DNA of 28,700 nt, from NCBI GenBank assembly GCA_035456265.1, contig DATIDP010000044.1, forward strand, positions 1 to 28,700. The letters run 5' to 3'. A model generated the notes under the pieces. The model saw only the letters and a program-made list of their open reading frames with translations. It made no database searches and was not told the origin of the DNA. This stretch comes from DASUPK01 sp035456265 (GTDB taxonomy: Bacteria; Actinomycetota; Thermoleophilia; Solirubrobacterales; 70-9). The number at the start of each line of letters is the position of its first letter. Position 1 is the first letter of the stretch. Shown here one piece after another: positions 16,138-23,216 of the stretch. Both the position numbers and the translations under genes were made by a program.

Positions 16138-16303
16138 TCGCTGCCGAGGATGTGGAGGGCATGACGACCTGGCGGCCGTCGTCCATCTTCGCGACCGCCC
16201 GGCCGCACACGACCAAGCCCTACGTGCTCGAGAGTGGATCGTCATGGATCTCGAGCTCGTCGGCTTCGACAACCCGACCGAGGTCCGAACCTTCGTCTCT
16301 CAC
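16138..16303 (-). pseudogene. Small ORF interrupted by an in-frame TAG
   Basis: Directly after the cupin stop a GTG (16303) opens a frame reading VRDEGSDLGRVV, then EADELEIHDDPLSST, a TAG at 16222-16220, and LVVCGRAVAKMDDGRQVVMP in the same frame. Around the TAG nearly all codons end in G or C, as in real genes here, while the bias fades after about 16140. It could be a decayed short gene, a gene with a TTG start at 16216, or chance. No ribosome-binding site is seen and I know no family. Confidence 0.25.
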
Positions 16304-16669
16304 TCAGGCCGGCTCGACGTCCAGGAACGTCTGCTGCAGAGTGCCGGACTCGTGAACCGAGACGACCAGGAGCGGCACGTCGCCCACGTTCCGCAGCCCA
16401 TGTGGGGTCTCGGCGGGGACCACGAGCATCTGGGCGGGCTCAAGCTCGGTGACCGCATCGCCCACGGTCCAGCGGCCCTCGCCCTCGAGCAGGAGAAAGG
16501 TCTCCGAGTACGGATGGACGTGCATCTCGATGAACCGGCCGGGCGGCGTCCGCACAACGAACATCGAGATGTCGATCCCGGCGCGGGCCTTGCCCTCGAA
16601 CAGCGCTGCGCTCGGGCTGAACTCCAGATCAGCGAGGTCGAACTTTGCGATCGCCGGCCCTGTCTCCAA
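16304..16669 (-). CDS. Cupin-domain protein
   Basis: This 121-residue protein is a single conserved-barrel cupin. The first motif is FIEMHVHPYSETFLLLEGEG, with HxH and Glu as likely metal ligands, and the second is PAETPHGLRNVGDVPLLVVSVH with a further His. Such small cupins are enzymes, sugar binders or regulators; nothing here tells which. The start is TTG 16669, with GGAGG 5 nt upstream lying in the loop and arm of a small hairpin. It is 31 bp downstream of the glycoside-hydrolase-like gene on the same strand. Confidence 0.85.
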   Translation of the reverse strand: METGPAIAKFDLADLEFSPSAALFEGKARAGIDISMFVVRTPPGRFIEMHVHPYSETFLLLEGEGRWTVGDAVTELEPAQMLVVPAETPHGLRNVGDVPLLVVSVHESGTLQQTFLDVEPA

Positions 16670-16671
16670 GT

Positions 16672-16688
16672 CAACCTCCTTCAGGTTG
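16672..16688 (-). promoter_or_regulatory. Small hairpin covering the cupin ribosome-binding site
   Basis: On the minus strand CAACCT and AGGTTG pair around a GAAGG loop. The Shine-Dalgarno sequence AAGGAGG spans the loop and the 3' arm, so folding could limit cupin translation. The stem has only 6 bp. Confidence 0.25.
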
Positions 16689-16700
16689 GGCCCACCGACC

Positions 16701-18185
16701 CTACCGATGGGTGGCCGACCTTCCAGCGCAGCTGCGGACCCGGTCCCGCTCGCCGGTGCCTGGGCACCGGTCGCGCCCCGGCCCTCCCCAGATCCGATCC
16801 GCCGCGGCGCCGCCGACCAGCGTGTCCCTGCCGGGGCCGCCGCGGATCACGTCGCGGCCCGCCCCGGTGCAGATCCGGTCTGCGCCGCGCCCGCTCCGCA
16901 CGACATCCCTGCCGCCGCCGGTCGCGATCACGTCGGGGCCCCTGCCGCCGCGCAGGACGTCGCGCCCTGAGCTGCCGACCACCGTCGCAATGCGACCATC
17001 GCAGCGACGCGGCTTCGGCCGGTCGGCGCCGATCCGGTCGATGTAGGAGCGATAGGTCGAGAAGGCGGGCTTTTCGGAGTAGTCGTCGCGCAGGAGCCCG
17101 ACCGCGGCGAAGAGATCGGTCCCCGTGGAGTCATTGTCGCGCAGGTTGAACCAGCGGTAGTCGGTGACACCGAGCGCGCCGGAGTACCGGTAGATGGCGT
17201 CGAGCGTCGAGCGAAGGGCGAGGTCCTGATCGGCCTCGCTCCTGCCGAGGTTGGTCGCGAAGCCGTTCTCGGTGATCCAGAGATCGACGCCGCGGCCGAG
17301 TCCGGCCTGCGGCATGTAGCAGTGCCGCAGCAGGGTCAGCGCCTCGACGGTGTCGTCTCCGGCCGACGCCGCCGCTGAGACGGGCGGATAGACAAGGCCG
17401 GGATAGGCCTGCAGCCCGACGTAGTCGAGCGCACGCCTGAACTCCGGCGTCGCCAGCGCCCCCAGCCGGCGCCAGAAGTCTGCATCCGAGGTCGGCAGCC
17501 ATCGCCAGGCGAACGAGAAGCCGAGCTCGACGTCGGGGCGGCCGATCCGGTCGAGCTCTCGCCTGGCCGCGACCACGCCGGTGACGATCGCCTGCAGGGC
17601 GCCCGCGTAGCTGCCGTCCGAGGTGTTCGGCGAGATCGGGAAGTTCACCTCGTTCGTGATCGTCAATGCCTTCACCGACGGTCGCCTCCCGAGAACCTGC
17701 GCGGCCCGCTGGACGTAGCGGCTCCATGCCGACATGTCGCCCTCCTGGCCGGCACCCGGGTGGTAGCGGACCTGCAACTCGGAGTCGAACCCGGCGCGGG
17801 CGTACCCGTCGACCAGCCCGGCGAAGCGCAGGATGCCCGCCTCGCCGTCCGACATCAGCATCCGGTTGAGATGGAGGAGCAGCTGCCGGCGGCCCGGGCG
17901 CAGGCGCCCGAGCTCGCGCAGCGCCGCCGCTGGGTCCTCAGGCTTTGGCTGGCCCTGCGTCGCGCCGGCGCTCCCGGCCGCAAGCGGCGTGATCCCGAAA
18001 CGCAGCCGCTCGGGCGGAGCCGAGACCGGAGGCGGGTCGGCGGTCAGACAGAGATCCCCGCCGACCTGGGCGGCGGCGGGAGGAGCGCTGACGAGCGGCC
18101 CAGCGAGACACACCGCCCCAAGGCAGAGGCCGGCGGACACAGGTCCCGCCACGATGAGCAGCCCGCGAAGTCGTCCCGCCGACAT
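16701..18185 (-). CDS. Secreted clan GH-A-like glycoside hydrolase with RTX repeat tail
   Basis: This 494-residue protein starts with a signal peptide (hydrophobic 8-33, cleavage likely near APPAAAQ, about residue 40). The central part, about 60-385, looks like a (beta/alpha)8 glycoside hydrolase of clan A. VKALTITNEVNFP places N178-E179 where the acid/base sits, VDLWITENGF places E306 at the nucleophile, and LDYVGLQAYPG and YRWFNLRDND fit the barrel. The C-terminal part, about 405-475, has calcium-binding nonapeptides (GGRGPDVI, GAGRDVI, GGPGRDTL, GGPGRDRC). The substrate is unknown. The ATG lies only 9 nt from the 3' end of tRNA-Lys, with no ribosome-binding site. Confidence 0.8.
   Translation of the reverse strand: MSAGRLRGLLIVAGPVSAGLCLGAVCLAGPLVSAPPAAAQVGGDLCLTADPPPVSAPPERLRFGITPLAAGSAGATQGQPKPEDPAAALRELGRLRPGRRQLLLHLNRMLMSDGEAGILRFAGLVDGYARAGFDSELQVRYHPGAGQEGDMSAWSRYVQRAAQVLGRRPSVKALTITNEVNFPISPNTSDGSYAGALQAIVTGVVAARRELDRIGRPDVELGFSFAWRWLPTSDADFWRRLGALATPEFRRALDYVGLQAYPGLVYPPVSAAASAGDDTVEALTLLRHCYMPQAGLGRGVDLWITENGFATNLGRSEADQDLALRSTLDAIYRYSGALGVTDYRWFNLRDNDSTGTDLFAAVGLLRDDYSEKPAFSTYRSYIDRIGADRPKPRRCDGRIATVVGSSGRDVLRGGRGPDVIATGGGRDVVRSGRGADRICTGAGRDVIRGGPGRDTLVGGAAADRIWGGPGRDRCPGTGERDRVRSCAGRSATHR
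16767..16973 (-). repeat. RTX-type nonapeptide repeats within the secreted protein
   Basis: About seven copies of a GGxGxDxhx-like unit follow one another at residues 405-473, including GRDVLRGGR, GPDVIATGG, GRDVVRSGR, GADRICTGA, GRDVIRGGP and GRDTLVGGA. Several units carry Arg in place of the Asn/Asp seen in strong calcium sites. Confidence 0.7.
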
Positions 18186-18194
18186 CTGAGGAAG

Positions 18195-18267
18195 TGGGCC
18201 GTGCAGGGATCGAACCTGCGACCTTGAGATTAAGAGTCTCCTGCTCTACCAGCTGAGCTAACGGCCC
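18195..18267 (-). tRNA. tRNA-Lys (anticodon CUU)
   Basis: The minus strand gives a full cloverleaf. The acceptor GGGCCGT pairs with ACGGCCC, the D arm is GCTC/GAGC, and the anticodon stem GGAGA/TCTCA closes the loop CTCTTAA with anticodon CTT. The T arm GCAGG TTCGATC CCTGC is perfect and the discriminator is A. The 3' CCA is not encoded. A TATAAT box lies 14 bp upstream. Confidence 0.97.
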
Positions 18268-18281
18268 GGGTGGAAGGCGAA

Positions 18282-18287
18282 ATTATA
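18282..18287 (-). promoter_or_regulatory. -10 box TATAAT of tRNA-Lys
   Basis: A perfect TATAAT on the minus strand lies 14 bp before the mature tRNA 5' end, predicting a 5' leader of about 7-8 nt. No good -35 is visible. Confidence 0.65.
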
Positions 18288-18295
18288 GGAAGGGT

Positions 18296-19150
18296 CTAGA
18301 GCCCGCCGGTGCCGATGCCGCCGAGCGGGTTGCCGCCGCCCCCTGTACCGCCGAGCGGGTTGCCGGCGCCGGCGCCGGCCTGGGACTTCTGCTGCTGCTT
18401 GGTGAGCTGCTTGATGGCGGCCTGGAGCTGCTGACCGAGCTGCTGGATCGGCTTGAGCTGGTTCTGCAGGGTGGAGGCCTGGCTGCCCTTCGCCTCCTGC
18501 TTCGCCCTCGCCACAGCCTGATTCGCGCCCTGCGTGTCGCCGGCGAGGTACAGGTAGGAGGCGAGGCGCCCGTACGTGTTCGGGTTGGCCTGCTTCGGGT
18601 TGGCGTCGATCAGCGCCTGCTGTGCCTGCGCGGCGTTCCTCCAGTCATCCACCGCGGCGTTCACGTCGGTGAGCGCCTCGGTCGTGCTGGTGTCGGTACG
18701 GGCCTGCTGGAAGTCGATCTGGCCGAGCTGGTCGAAAGTGTTGAGGGCGAACAGGGCGGGGGTCTGGTCCGGGTTGCCGTTGCTCGCCTTCACGTACTTG
18801 GTCCAGGCGTCCGCCGCCTCGCGGAGCTCCTGCTCACCGTCGCTGGTCAGCGTGCCGTCGCTGTTCCGGTCCGCGTTGCCGGCCTGATAGTGGAGCTGAA
18901 CGAGCCGTCCGAGGGTCGCCGGGTCGGTCGGGTTCAGGGCGAGCTGCTGCTCCGCGGCCTTGATTTCGTCGTCGAAGGCGTTGGCGGCGCTGCCGCCGCC
19001 GCCACTCCCGAAGAGGTCGCTGAAGCTGAAGCCGCCGGAGCCGGTACCGACGCCGAGGAAGACGAAGCTGATCGCGAAGATCGCGGCGAGCGCGCCGAAG
19101 GTGACGCGGATGACTCGCCGGCGTCGTGGGCTCTGTAGGTCGAAGAGCAC
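18296..19150 (-). CDS. TPR-like membrane-anchored protein
   Basis: This 284-residue protein has a basic start, one membrane segment (about 15-34, VTFGALAAIFAISFVFLGVG), then a Gly/Ser linker. A helical body at about 58-250 shows TPR-like units: EIKAAEQQLALNPTDPATLGRLVQ, DAWTKYVKASNGN and PNTYGRLASYLYLAGDTQGANQAV. A Gln-rich segment and a Gly-rich tail with GNPLGGTGGGG and GNPLGGIGTGG follow. It probably acts as a scaffold on one face of the membrane; no partner is evident. It starts at GTG 19150 behind a leaderless-type -10 and is separate from tatC, with 39 bp between tatC's stop and this start. Confidence 0.75.
   Translation of the reverse strand: MLFDLQSPRRRRVIRVTFGALAAIFAISFVFLGVGTGSGGFSFSDLFGSGGGGSAANAFDDEIKAAEQQLALNPTDPATLGRLVQLHYQAGNADRNSDGTLTSDGEQELREAADAWTKYVKASNGNPDQTPALFALNTFDQLGQIDFQQARTDTSTTEALTDVNAAVDDWRNAAQAQQALIDANPKQANPNTYGRLASYLYLAGDTQGANQAVARAKQEAKGSQASTLQNQLKPIQQLGQQLQAAIKQLTKQQQKSQAGAGAGNPLGGTGGGGNPLGGIGTGGL
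18318..18365. repeat. 18-bp direct repeat with 30-bp period in the TPR-like gene
   Basis: CCGCCGAGCGGGTTGCCG occurs at 18318-18335 and again at 18348-18365. It encodes the duplicated GNPLGG unit of the Gly-rich tail and looks like a recent tandem duplication. Confidence 0.8.
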
Positions 19151-19158
19151 GGCGGTGA

Positions 19159-19164
19159 AGCGTA
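19159..19164 (-). promoter_or_regulatory. -10 box TACGCT of the TPR-like gene
   Basis: TACGCT on the minus strand ends 8 nt before the GTG at 19150, which fits a leaderless transcript. Confidence 0.4.
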
Positions 19165-19189
19165 GAGGGTCGGGTGACTCCGTCGGCGC

Positions 19190-19975
19190 CTAGGCGGCGC
19201 CGCTGGGTGGCGGCTCGGAGACCGCGATCTCCGGCTCGGTCGCCTCATCGGGCGGCCTCCCGAAGACCCTGGCGAGCAGCACGCTCGCCTCGTACAGCAG
19301 GATCAGCGGCACGGCCTCGATCAGCATGGTGACCGGGTCGGTGCCCGGCAGCAACATGGCGACGATCAGCAGGACGACGTACGCGTAGCGGCGGTTCTTC
19401 GAGAGCTGCTGGGGCGTGAGAATGCCGAGCCGCGTGACGGCGAGGATGCCGATCGGCAGCTGGAAGATCAGCCCCATCACCCCCAGCGTCAGGGTGAAGA
19501 AGCTGTAGTAGTCCCGCGCCCGGACCTGGATGTTGAACTGGTTGTCGTTGAAGTTGAGGAGGAACTTCGTCGCGGCCGGCAGGACCACGAAGTAGCCGAA
19601 GACGACGCCGGCCACGAAGAGGATCGGGACCATGATCAGGAAGGGCACCACCACCCGCTTCTCCCTGGTCGTGAGCGCCGGCAGGACGAACGCGTACGCC
19701 TGGTAGAGGATCACCGGCAGCGAGATGACGAGGGCTGCGTAGGCGCTGATCGTCACCGTCGTCGTGAACGGCTCCGCGACGCCGAAGGTGATCGGCTCCC
19801 GGTCACCGGGCAGCGGAGCGTTGGCGATGTCCAGGAGCGTGCTGTTCTGCCAGAAGCAGAGGGCGAACGCGGCGACGAGCGCGGCGATCGAAATGATGAT
19901 GCGCGTACGGAGCTCGTCGAGATGCTCGACGAGCGTAAGCCGGTCCTCGAAGTCGACCGGCCGCAGCCGGGCCAC
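19190..19975 (-). CDS. tatC: Twin-arginine translocase subunit TatC
   Basis: This 261-residue integral membrane protein recognises twin-arginine signal peptides of folded proteins. Family marks are TLVEHLDELRTRIIISI near the N-terminus, LYQAYAFVLPALTTREKR, and FVAGVVFGYFVVLPAATKFLL. Six membrane helices can be placed, and SKNRRYAYVVLLIVAMLLPGTDPVTMLIEAVPLILLYE closes the core in the normal manner. The start is GTG 19975, two bases after the tatA stop, so the genes are coupled. The Rieske protein in the same window carries an RR motif and is a likely client. Confidence 0.96.
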   Translation of the reverse strand: MARLRPVDFEDRLTLVEHLDELRTRIIISIAALVAAFALCFWQNSTLLDIANAPLPGDREPITFGVAEPFTTTVTISAYAALVISLPVILYQAYAFVLPALTTREKRVVVPFLIMVPILFVAGVVFGYFVVLPAATKFLLNFNDNQFNIQVRARDYYSFFTLTLGVMGLIFQLPIGILAVTRLGILTPQQLSKNRRYAYVVLLIVAMLLPGTDPVTMLIEAVPLILLYEASVLLARVFGRPPDEATEPEIAVSEPPPSGAA

Positions 19976-19977
19976 GC

Positions 19978-20262
19978 TCAGCTCTTGTTCTCGGTGACGA
20001 CCTCGCCCTCGACCGGCTCCGCGGGCTTCTCAGCGCTCGCTCCGGCCTGAGGCGGCTGCGGCTGGCTCACCTGGACCTGCTGGTTCGCCTCGAGCTCACG
20101 CCGCTTCTCCTCCGGTTCATCCTTGTCCCCGGAAAGCGAGTTCTTGAATTCGCGGATGCCGCGTCCCATCGACTGGCCCAGCTCCGGCAAGCGCTTCGGT
20201 CCGAAGATGATCAGGACGATGATGAGGACGACGGCTATCTCAAGCGGTCCCACGTTGGGCAT
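19978..20262 (-). CDS. tatA: Twin-arginine translocase subunit TatA
   Basis: This 94-residue protein forms the Tat pore-like assembly. It has a short N-terminal membrane helix (about 6-20, PLEIAVVLIIVLIIFGP), the hinge FGPKRLPELGQSMGRG, and the amphipathic helix IREFKNSLSG, followed by an acidic and Pro/Gln-rich tail. The FGPKRLPELG form is typical of TatA rather than TatB. No second TatA/B gene is adjacent. The ATG at 20262 is preceded at leaderless spacing by TAACAT. Confidence 0.95.
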   Translation of the reverse strand: MPNVGPLEIAVVLIIVLIIFGPKRLPELGQSMGRGIREFKNSLSGDKDEPEEKRRELEANQQVQVSQPQPPQAGASAEKPAEPVEGEVVTENKS

Positions 20263-20269
20263 CGAGCGG

Positions 20270-20275
20270 ATGTTA
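20270..20275 (-). promoter_or_regulatory. -10 box TAACAT of tatA-tatC
   Basis: On the minus strand TAACAT ends 7 nt before the tatA ATG. No Shine-Dalgarno sequence is found. Confidence 0.5.
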
Positions 20276-20301
20276 GCGGCAGGGGCTGAAGCCGCCGCAA
20301 C

Positions 20302-20913
20302 CTACCGCTTCGTGCGTTCGCGGTCGGCGGGGGCGCCGTTGGAGGGACGATCCGGGAAGTTGAGGTAGAACCGGCTCGCGGTCGGCTCGGTCTGCCCCTG
20401 GTACTTGCTGCCCGCCTCGCTGGCGCCATAGGCGTGTTCGACCGGGCCGTCCATGCGCATGAACGAGATCTGCCCGATCGGCATGCCGTGGTAGATCGTG
20501 ATCGGCAGGTTCGCCAGGTTGGAGAGCTCGAGCGTGAGGTTTCCCTCGAAGCCGGGATCCACGAAGCCGGCCGTGCTGTGGATGACGAGGCCCAGCCGGC
20601 CGAGCGACGACTTGCCCTCGAGTCGCGCCACGAGGTCGTCCGGCAACCGAACGCGCTCCAGCGTCTGACCGAGGACGAACTCCCCCGGGTGCAGCACGAA
20701 GGGCTCCTCATCCTCGACCGTGACCAGCTCGGTGAGGTTGTCCATCGGCTCGCGCACGTCGATGTACGGGTAGCGCGAGTTGTTGAAGACGCGGAAGCTC
20801 CGGTCCACCCTCATGTCGACGCTCGAGGGCTGTACCAGCGACTCGTCATAGGGGTCGAAGACCAGCCTGCCGGCGGCGATCTCCTCCTTGATCGTGCGAT
20901 CGCTGAGAACCAT
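20302..20913 (-). CDS. dcd: dCTP deaminase, possibly dUMP-forming
   Basis: This 203-residue trimeric enzyme removes the amino group of dCTP on the route to dTTP. It reads very like the M. tuberculosis enzyme: MVLSDRTIKEEIAAGRL, DPYDESLVQPSSVDMRVD, FRVFNNSRYPYID, EPFVLHPGEFVLGQTLE, RLEGKSSLGRLGL, HSTAGFVDPGFEGNLTLELSN with the catalytic Glu, and GSKYQGQTEPTASRFYLNF. The mycobacterial protein also hydrolyses the phosphates and releases dUMP, so the same is likely but not proven here. A 17-residue charged tail extends beyond the family end. The start ATG follows a -10 at leaderless spacing; tatA begins 39 bp after the stop. Confidence 0.96.
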   Translation of the reverse strand: MVLSDRTIKEEIAAGRLVFDPYDESLVQPSSVDMRVDRSFRVFNNSRYPYIDVREPMDNLTELVTVEDEEPFVLHPGEFVLGQTLERVRLPDDLVARLEGKSSLGRLGLVIHSTAGFVDPGFEGNLTLELSNLANLPITIYHGMPIGQISFMRMDGPVEHAYGASEAGSKYQGQTEPTASRFYLNFPDRPSNGAPADRERTKR

Positions 20914-20919
20914 CGCCGC

Positions 20920-20925
20920 AGTCTA
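20920..20925 (-). promoter_or_regulatory. -10 box TAGACT of dcd
   Basis: TAGACT on the minus strand ends 6 nt before the dcd ATG at 20913, the tightest leaderless spacing in the window. Confidence 0.5.
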
Positions 20926-20953
20926 TTCCGCGCCCTTCCAGGCACGCCCTTGC

Positions 20954-20981
20954 GGGTTGTCCGCAGGGTTGGAAACAACCC
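20954..20981. repeat. Inverted repeat between dcd and the zinc-ribbon gene
   Basis: GGGTTGT and ACAACCC are perfect complements separated by 14 bp, in the divergent region between two genes. A TTGGAA (20969-20974) and TAAAGG (20992-20997) with 17-bp spacing overlap it, so an operator is conceivable. A chance repeat of this size cannot be excluded. Confidence 0.25.
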
Positions 20982-20996
20982 AATTTTCGGCTAAAG

Positions 20997-21392
20997 GTGG
21001 CCGTGCGGGCTCCCGATATGTCCCCCACGATGGGAGTTCCGAGGCGCACAAGGACTCAGCCCGAGGCGAACGTCGCGCCGCGGACCGGTGGAAAGTCCGC
21101 CGAGGGCATGCACGCCTGCCCCAGCTGCTCCTCATCCCTGGTCCAGCCGGTCAACTGGCACGAGCAGGGCGATGGGCACTGGAACGTCGAGCTCCGCTGC
21201 CCCGAGTGCGAGTGGTGGGGCCGGGACAGCTACTCCCAGAACGAGGTCGACTCCTACGACGAAGAGCTCGACCGCGGCGGCCAGGAGCTGATCGAGGACC
21301 TGCGCGCCCTCACCCGGGCCAACATGGAGGAAGAGGCCGACCGCTTCGCCGCGGCCCTGGCCAGCGACAGCATCCTCCCCGAGGACTTCTAG
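20997..21392 (+). CDS. Zinc-ribbon protein of unknown function
   Basis: This protein has up to 131 residues. The conserved part begins MHACPSCSSSLVQPVNWHEQ, with CPSC paired to CPEC in VELRCPECEWWGRDSY, a four-Cys zinc ribbon. An acidic helical part follows (SQNEVDSYDEELDRGGQELI, then LTRANMEEEADRFAAAL) with the end ILPEDF. Proteins of this kind recur, as I recall, in Thermoleophilia, with unknown function. The start is unsure: GTG 20997, ATG 21018, ATG 21030 or ATG 21108 are in frame, and the first 37 residues lack recognisable structure. The gene ends at a strong bidirectional hairpin. Confidence 0.78.
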   Translation: MAVRAPDMSPTMGVPRRTRTQPEANVAPRTGGKSAEGMHACPSCSSSLVQPVNWHEQGDGHWNVELRCPECEWWGRDSYSQNEVDSYDEELDRGGQELIEDLRALTRANMEEEADRFAAALASDSILPEDF

Positions 21393-21438
21393 AGCGCAGC
21401 ACCCAAGAAGCACCACTCCAATCGAGTCACCTCCCTGC

Positions 21439-21467
21439 AGGAAACGGCCCCACTGGGGCCGTTTCCT
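21439..21467. terminator. Strong bidirectional terminator hairpin
   Basis: AGGAAACGGCCCC pairs with GGGGCCGTTTCCT in a perfect 13-bp stem with an ACT loop. It lies between the stop of the zinc-ribbon gene and that of the polyprenyl synthase gene (21471), and so ends both transcripts. Confidence 0.85.
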
Positions 21468-21470
21468 CAT

Positions 21471-22451
21471 TCAGGAGTAGCGCTCCACGACACCGTCGGC
21501 GATCATGCCGAGCAGCTGGCGCTCCTCGTCGCTGAAGTGCCGGGAGGAGATGATCCGTTTGGCCCGCTCGATCCCGTCCCTGGCCCGGTCGCGCACCTGA
21601 TCGAGGGCATCGGTGGCCGCGATCCGGTCGCAGATCGCCTCCGCCTCGGCCTGGTCGAGCCCCCTGAGCTCGATGGTCTCGAGGCCGGGATCGAGCCTGC
21701 GGGCGAGGATCAGCGGCAGCGTCACGGTCCCATCGAGCAGATCCGTGCCGCGCGCCTTTCCGGTGCGCTCGGGCGGTCCGGTCACATCGAGCACGTCGTC
21801 GAGCAGCTGAAAGGCAAGACCGATCTCGCGGCCGAAGCTCGCCAGGTCCTGGCTGCCCGGTCCGCCGGATGCGACCCGTCCGACCCGGCAGGCCGACTCG
21901 AAAAGCCGTGCCGTCTTCAGGGAGCAGCGCCACAGGTATCGCTCCTCGGTGATCGAGGTGTCGTAGGCGTCGCTGCGCTGCGCCAGCTCCCCGAGCGCGA
22001 GTGCCACCGAGGCCGAGCTCAGCTCCGCGACCTCGGCATCGCCACCGCCGACCGCGAGTTCCGCGAACGCCCGCGAGAGCAGCAGGTCCCCGACCCCGAC
22101 CGCTCGGTCCCGGCCCGAGCGGGCGACCACCGTGGGGCGGCCGCGGCGCACCGGCGCCCCGTCGAGGACGTCGTCGTGGACCAGGGTGGCCATGTGGAGC
22201 AGCTCGACCGCGGTCGCAGCGCGGATGGCGCGCTCGCCTGCCCCGTCCCCGGCGGCCATCAGCACCAGGATCGGCCGCAGCCGCTTGCCACCGGCCTTGA
22301 GCGTCGCCTCCGCCTCCTCGCCCAGCTTCGGGCCGTAGCCTCCGGCCAGCTCGACGAGCCGGTCCTCGACCACGGCCATGCGTGCGGGCAGCCAGGCGCT
22401 CGCTGCGTCCATCACGGCGGTCACGGGGGGCGGTACGGACGAACCGGTCAT
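21471..22451 (-). CDS. Long-chain (E)-polyprenyl diphosphate synthase
   Basis: This 326-residue enzyme condenses isopentenyl diphosphate units onto an allylic primer. The first Asp-rich motif is HDDVLD (D93, D94, D97) followed by APVRRGRP, and the second is QLLDDVLD (D218, D219, D222). GGKRLRP binds diphosphate. Its place right after menG, with an ATGA overlap, points to the side chain of menaquinone (hepta- to nonaprenyl) rather than short-chain isoprenoids; chain length cannot be read reliably. It is the last gene of the long minus-strand train and is ended by the 13-bp hairpin. Confidence 0.9.
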   Translation of the reverse strand: MTGSSVPPPVTAVMDAASAWLPARMAVVEDRLVELAGGYGPKLGEEAEATLKAGGKRLRPILVLMAAGDGAGERAIRAATAVELLHMATLVHDDVLDGAPVRRGRPTVVARSGRDRAVGVGDLLLSRAFAELAVGGGDAEVAELSSASVALALGELAQRSDAYDTSITEERYLWRCSLKTARLFESACRVGRVASGGPGSQDLASFGREIGLAFQLLDDVLDVTGPPERTGKARGTDLLDGTVTLPLILARRLDPGLETIELRGLDQAEAEAICDRIAATDALDQVRDRARDGIERAKRIISSRHFSDEERQLLGMIADGVVERYS

Positions 22452-23197
22452 GCCCGCTTCCTACCGCTGTGGATGGCGATGATCCCGCCGGCGAGCAGCA
22501 GCCAGCGGATTCGCTCGAGGCCGGCGGCATCGAGCTTGCCGGCGAGCTCCTCGGGCTCCGGGAAGGTGCGTACCGAGTCCGGGAGATAGCTGTAGGCCTC
22601 GGGGTCACCCGCCAGGGTGCCGAGCACCGGGACCAGCCGATCGAACCACAGCGAGTAGAAACCGGACAGAGGCTGACGGTGGGGCCGGGTGATCTCGAGG
22701 ATCACCAGTCTCCCTCCGGGGCGCAGGACCCGGGTCATCTCGCCGATGCCGCGATCGAGGTCGGCGAGATTGCGCGCCCCGAAGCCGATGGTCGCGACGT
22801 CGAAACCGGCGTCGCCGTAGGGAAGGTCTAGGGCATCCGCCCAGCCGAACTCCACGGGCAGGCCCTCGTCCCCGCTCTTGCGGCGAGCGAGCTCGAGCAT
22901 CGGCTCCGAGAAGTCACAGCCGACGACGCGCCCGTCGGGCCCGATCCGGCGCCGCAGCTCGAGGGCGAGGTCGCCGGTGCCGCAGCAGACGTCGAGGGCG
23001 TCTGAGCCCGGCCCGACCTCGGCCCGCTCGACGGCCCGCTGGCGCCACTGGTGGTGCAGCCCGGCCGTCATCGCCGAGTTCATCAGGTCGTAGACGCCGG
23101 CGATCCGGTCGAACATGCCGCGGACCTGCTCGGAGAACTCCTCCGAGTCCCGCCGCGGGACGCCGCTCTCGGCCTCGGTGTCGGACGAGACACTCAT
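22448..23197 (-). CDS. menG: Demethylmenaquinone methyltransferase
   Basis: This 249-residue SAM-dependent enzyme performs the last step of menaquinone synthesis. UbiE/MenG marks are FDRIAGVYDLMNSAMTAGLHHQWR, the SAM loop LDVCCGTGDLALELR, GCDFSEPMLELAR, DALDLPYGDAGFDVATIGFGARNL, and RVLRPGGRLVILEITRP. The neighbours (quinol reductase and polyprenyl synthase) support menaquinone as the substrate. The ATG at 23197 follows TAACCT with 7 nt between, so it is probably leaderless and can be expressed apart from qcrC, whose stop is 19 bp away. Confidence 0.93.
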   Translation of the reverse strand: MSVSSDTEAESGVPRRDSEEFSEQVRGMFDRIAGVYDLMNSAMTAGLHHQWRQRAVERAEVGPGSDALDVCCGTGDLALELRRRIGPDGRVVGCDFSEPMLELARRKSGDEGLPVEFGWADALDLPYGDAGFDVATIGFGARNLADLDRGIGEMTRVLRPGGRLVILEITRPHRQPLSGFYSLWFDRLVPVLGTLAGDPEAYSYLPDSVRTFPEPEELAGKLDAAGLERIRWLLLAGGIIAIHSGRKRA

Positions 23198-23204
23198 CGA
23201 GGCG

Positions 23205-23210
23205 AGGTTA
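23205..23210 (-). promoter_or_regulatory. -10 box TAACCT of menG
   Basis: On the minus strand TTTTAACCT ends 7 nt before the menG ATG, within the 19-bp gap after qcrC. It is identical to the -10 of the response regulator gene. Confidence 0.5.
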
Positions 23211-23216
23211 AAACGA

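Noticed and set aside
15626..17149. Plus-strand open frame of 507 codons opposite the VOC, cupin and hydrolase genes
   Set aside because: The minus-strand genes have clear motifs and good ribosome-binding sites; the plus-strand protein is low-complexity Arg/Pro/His.
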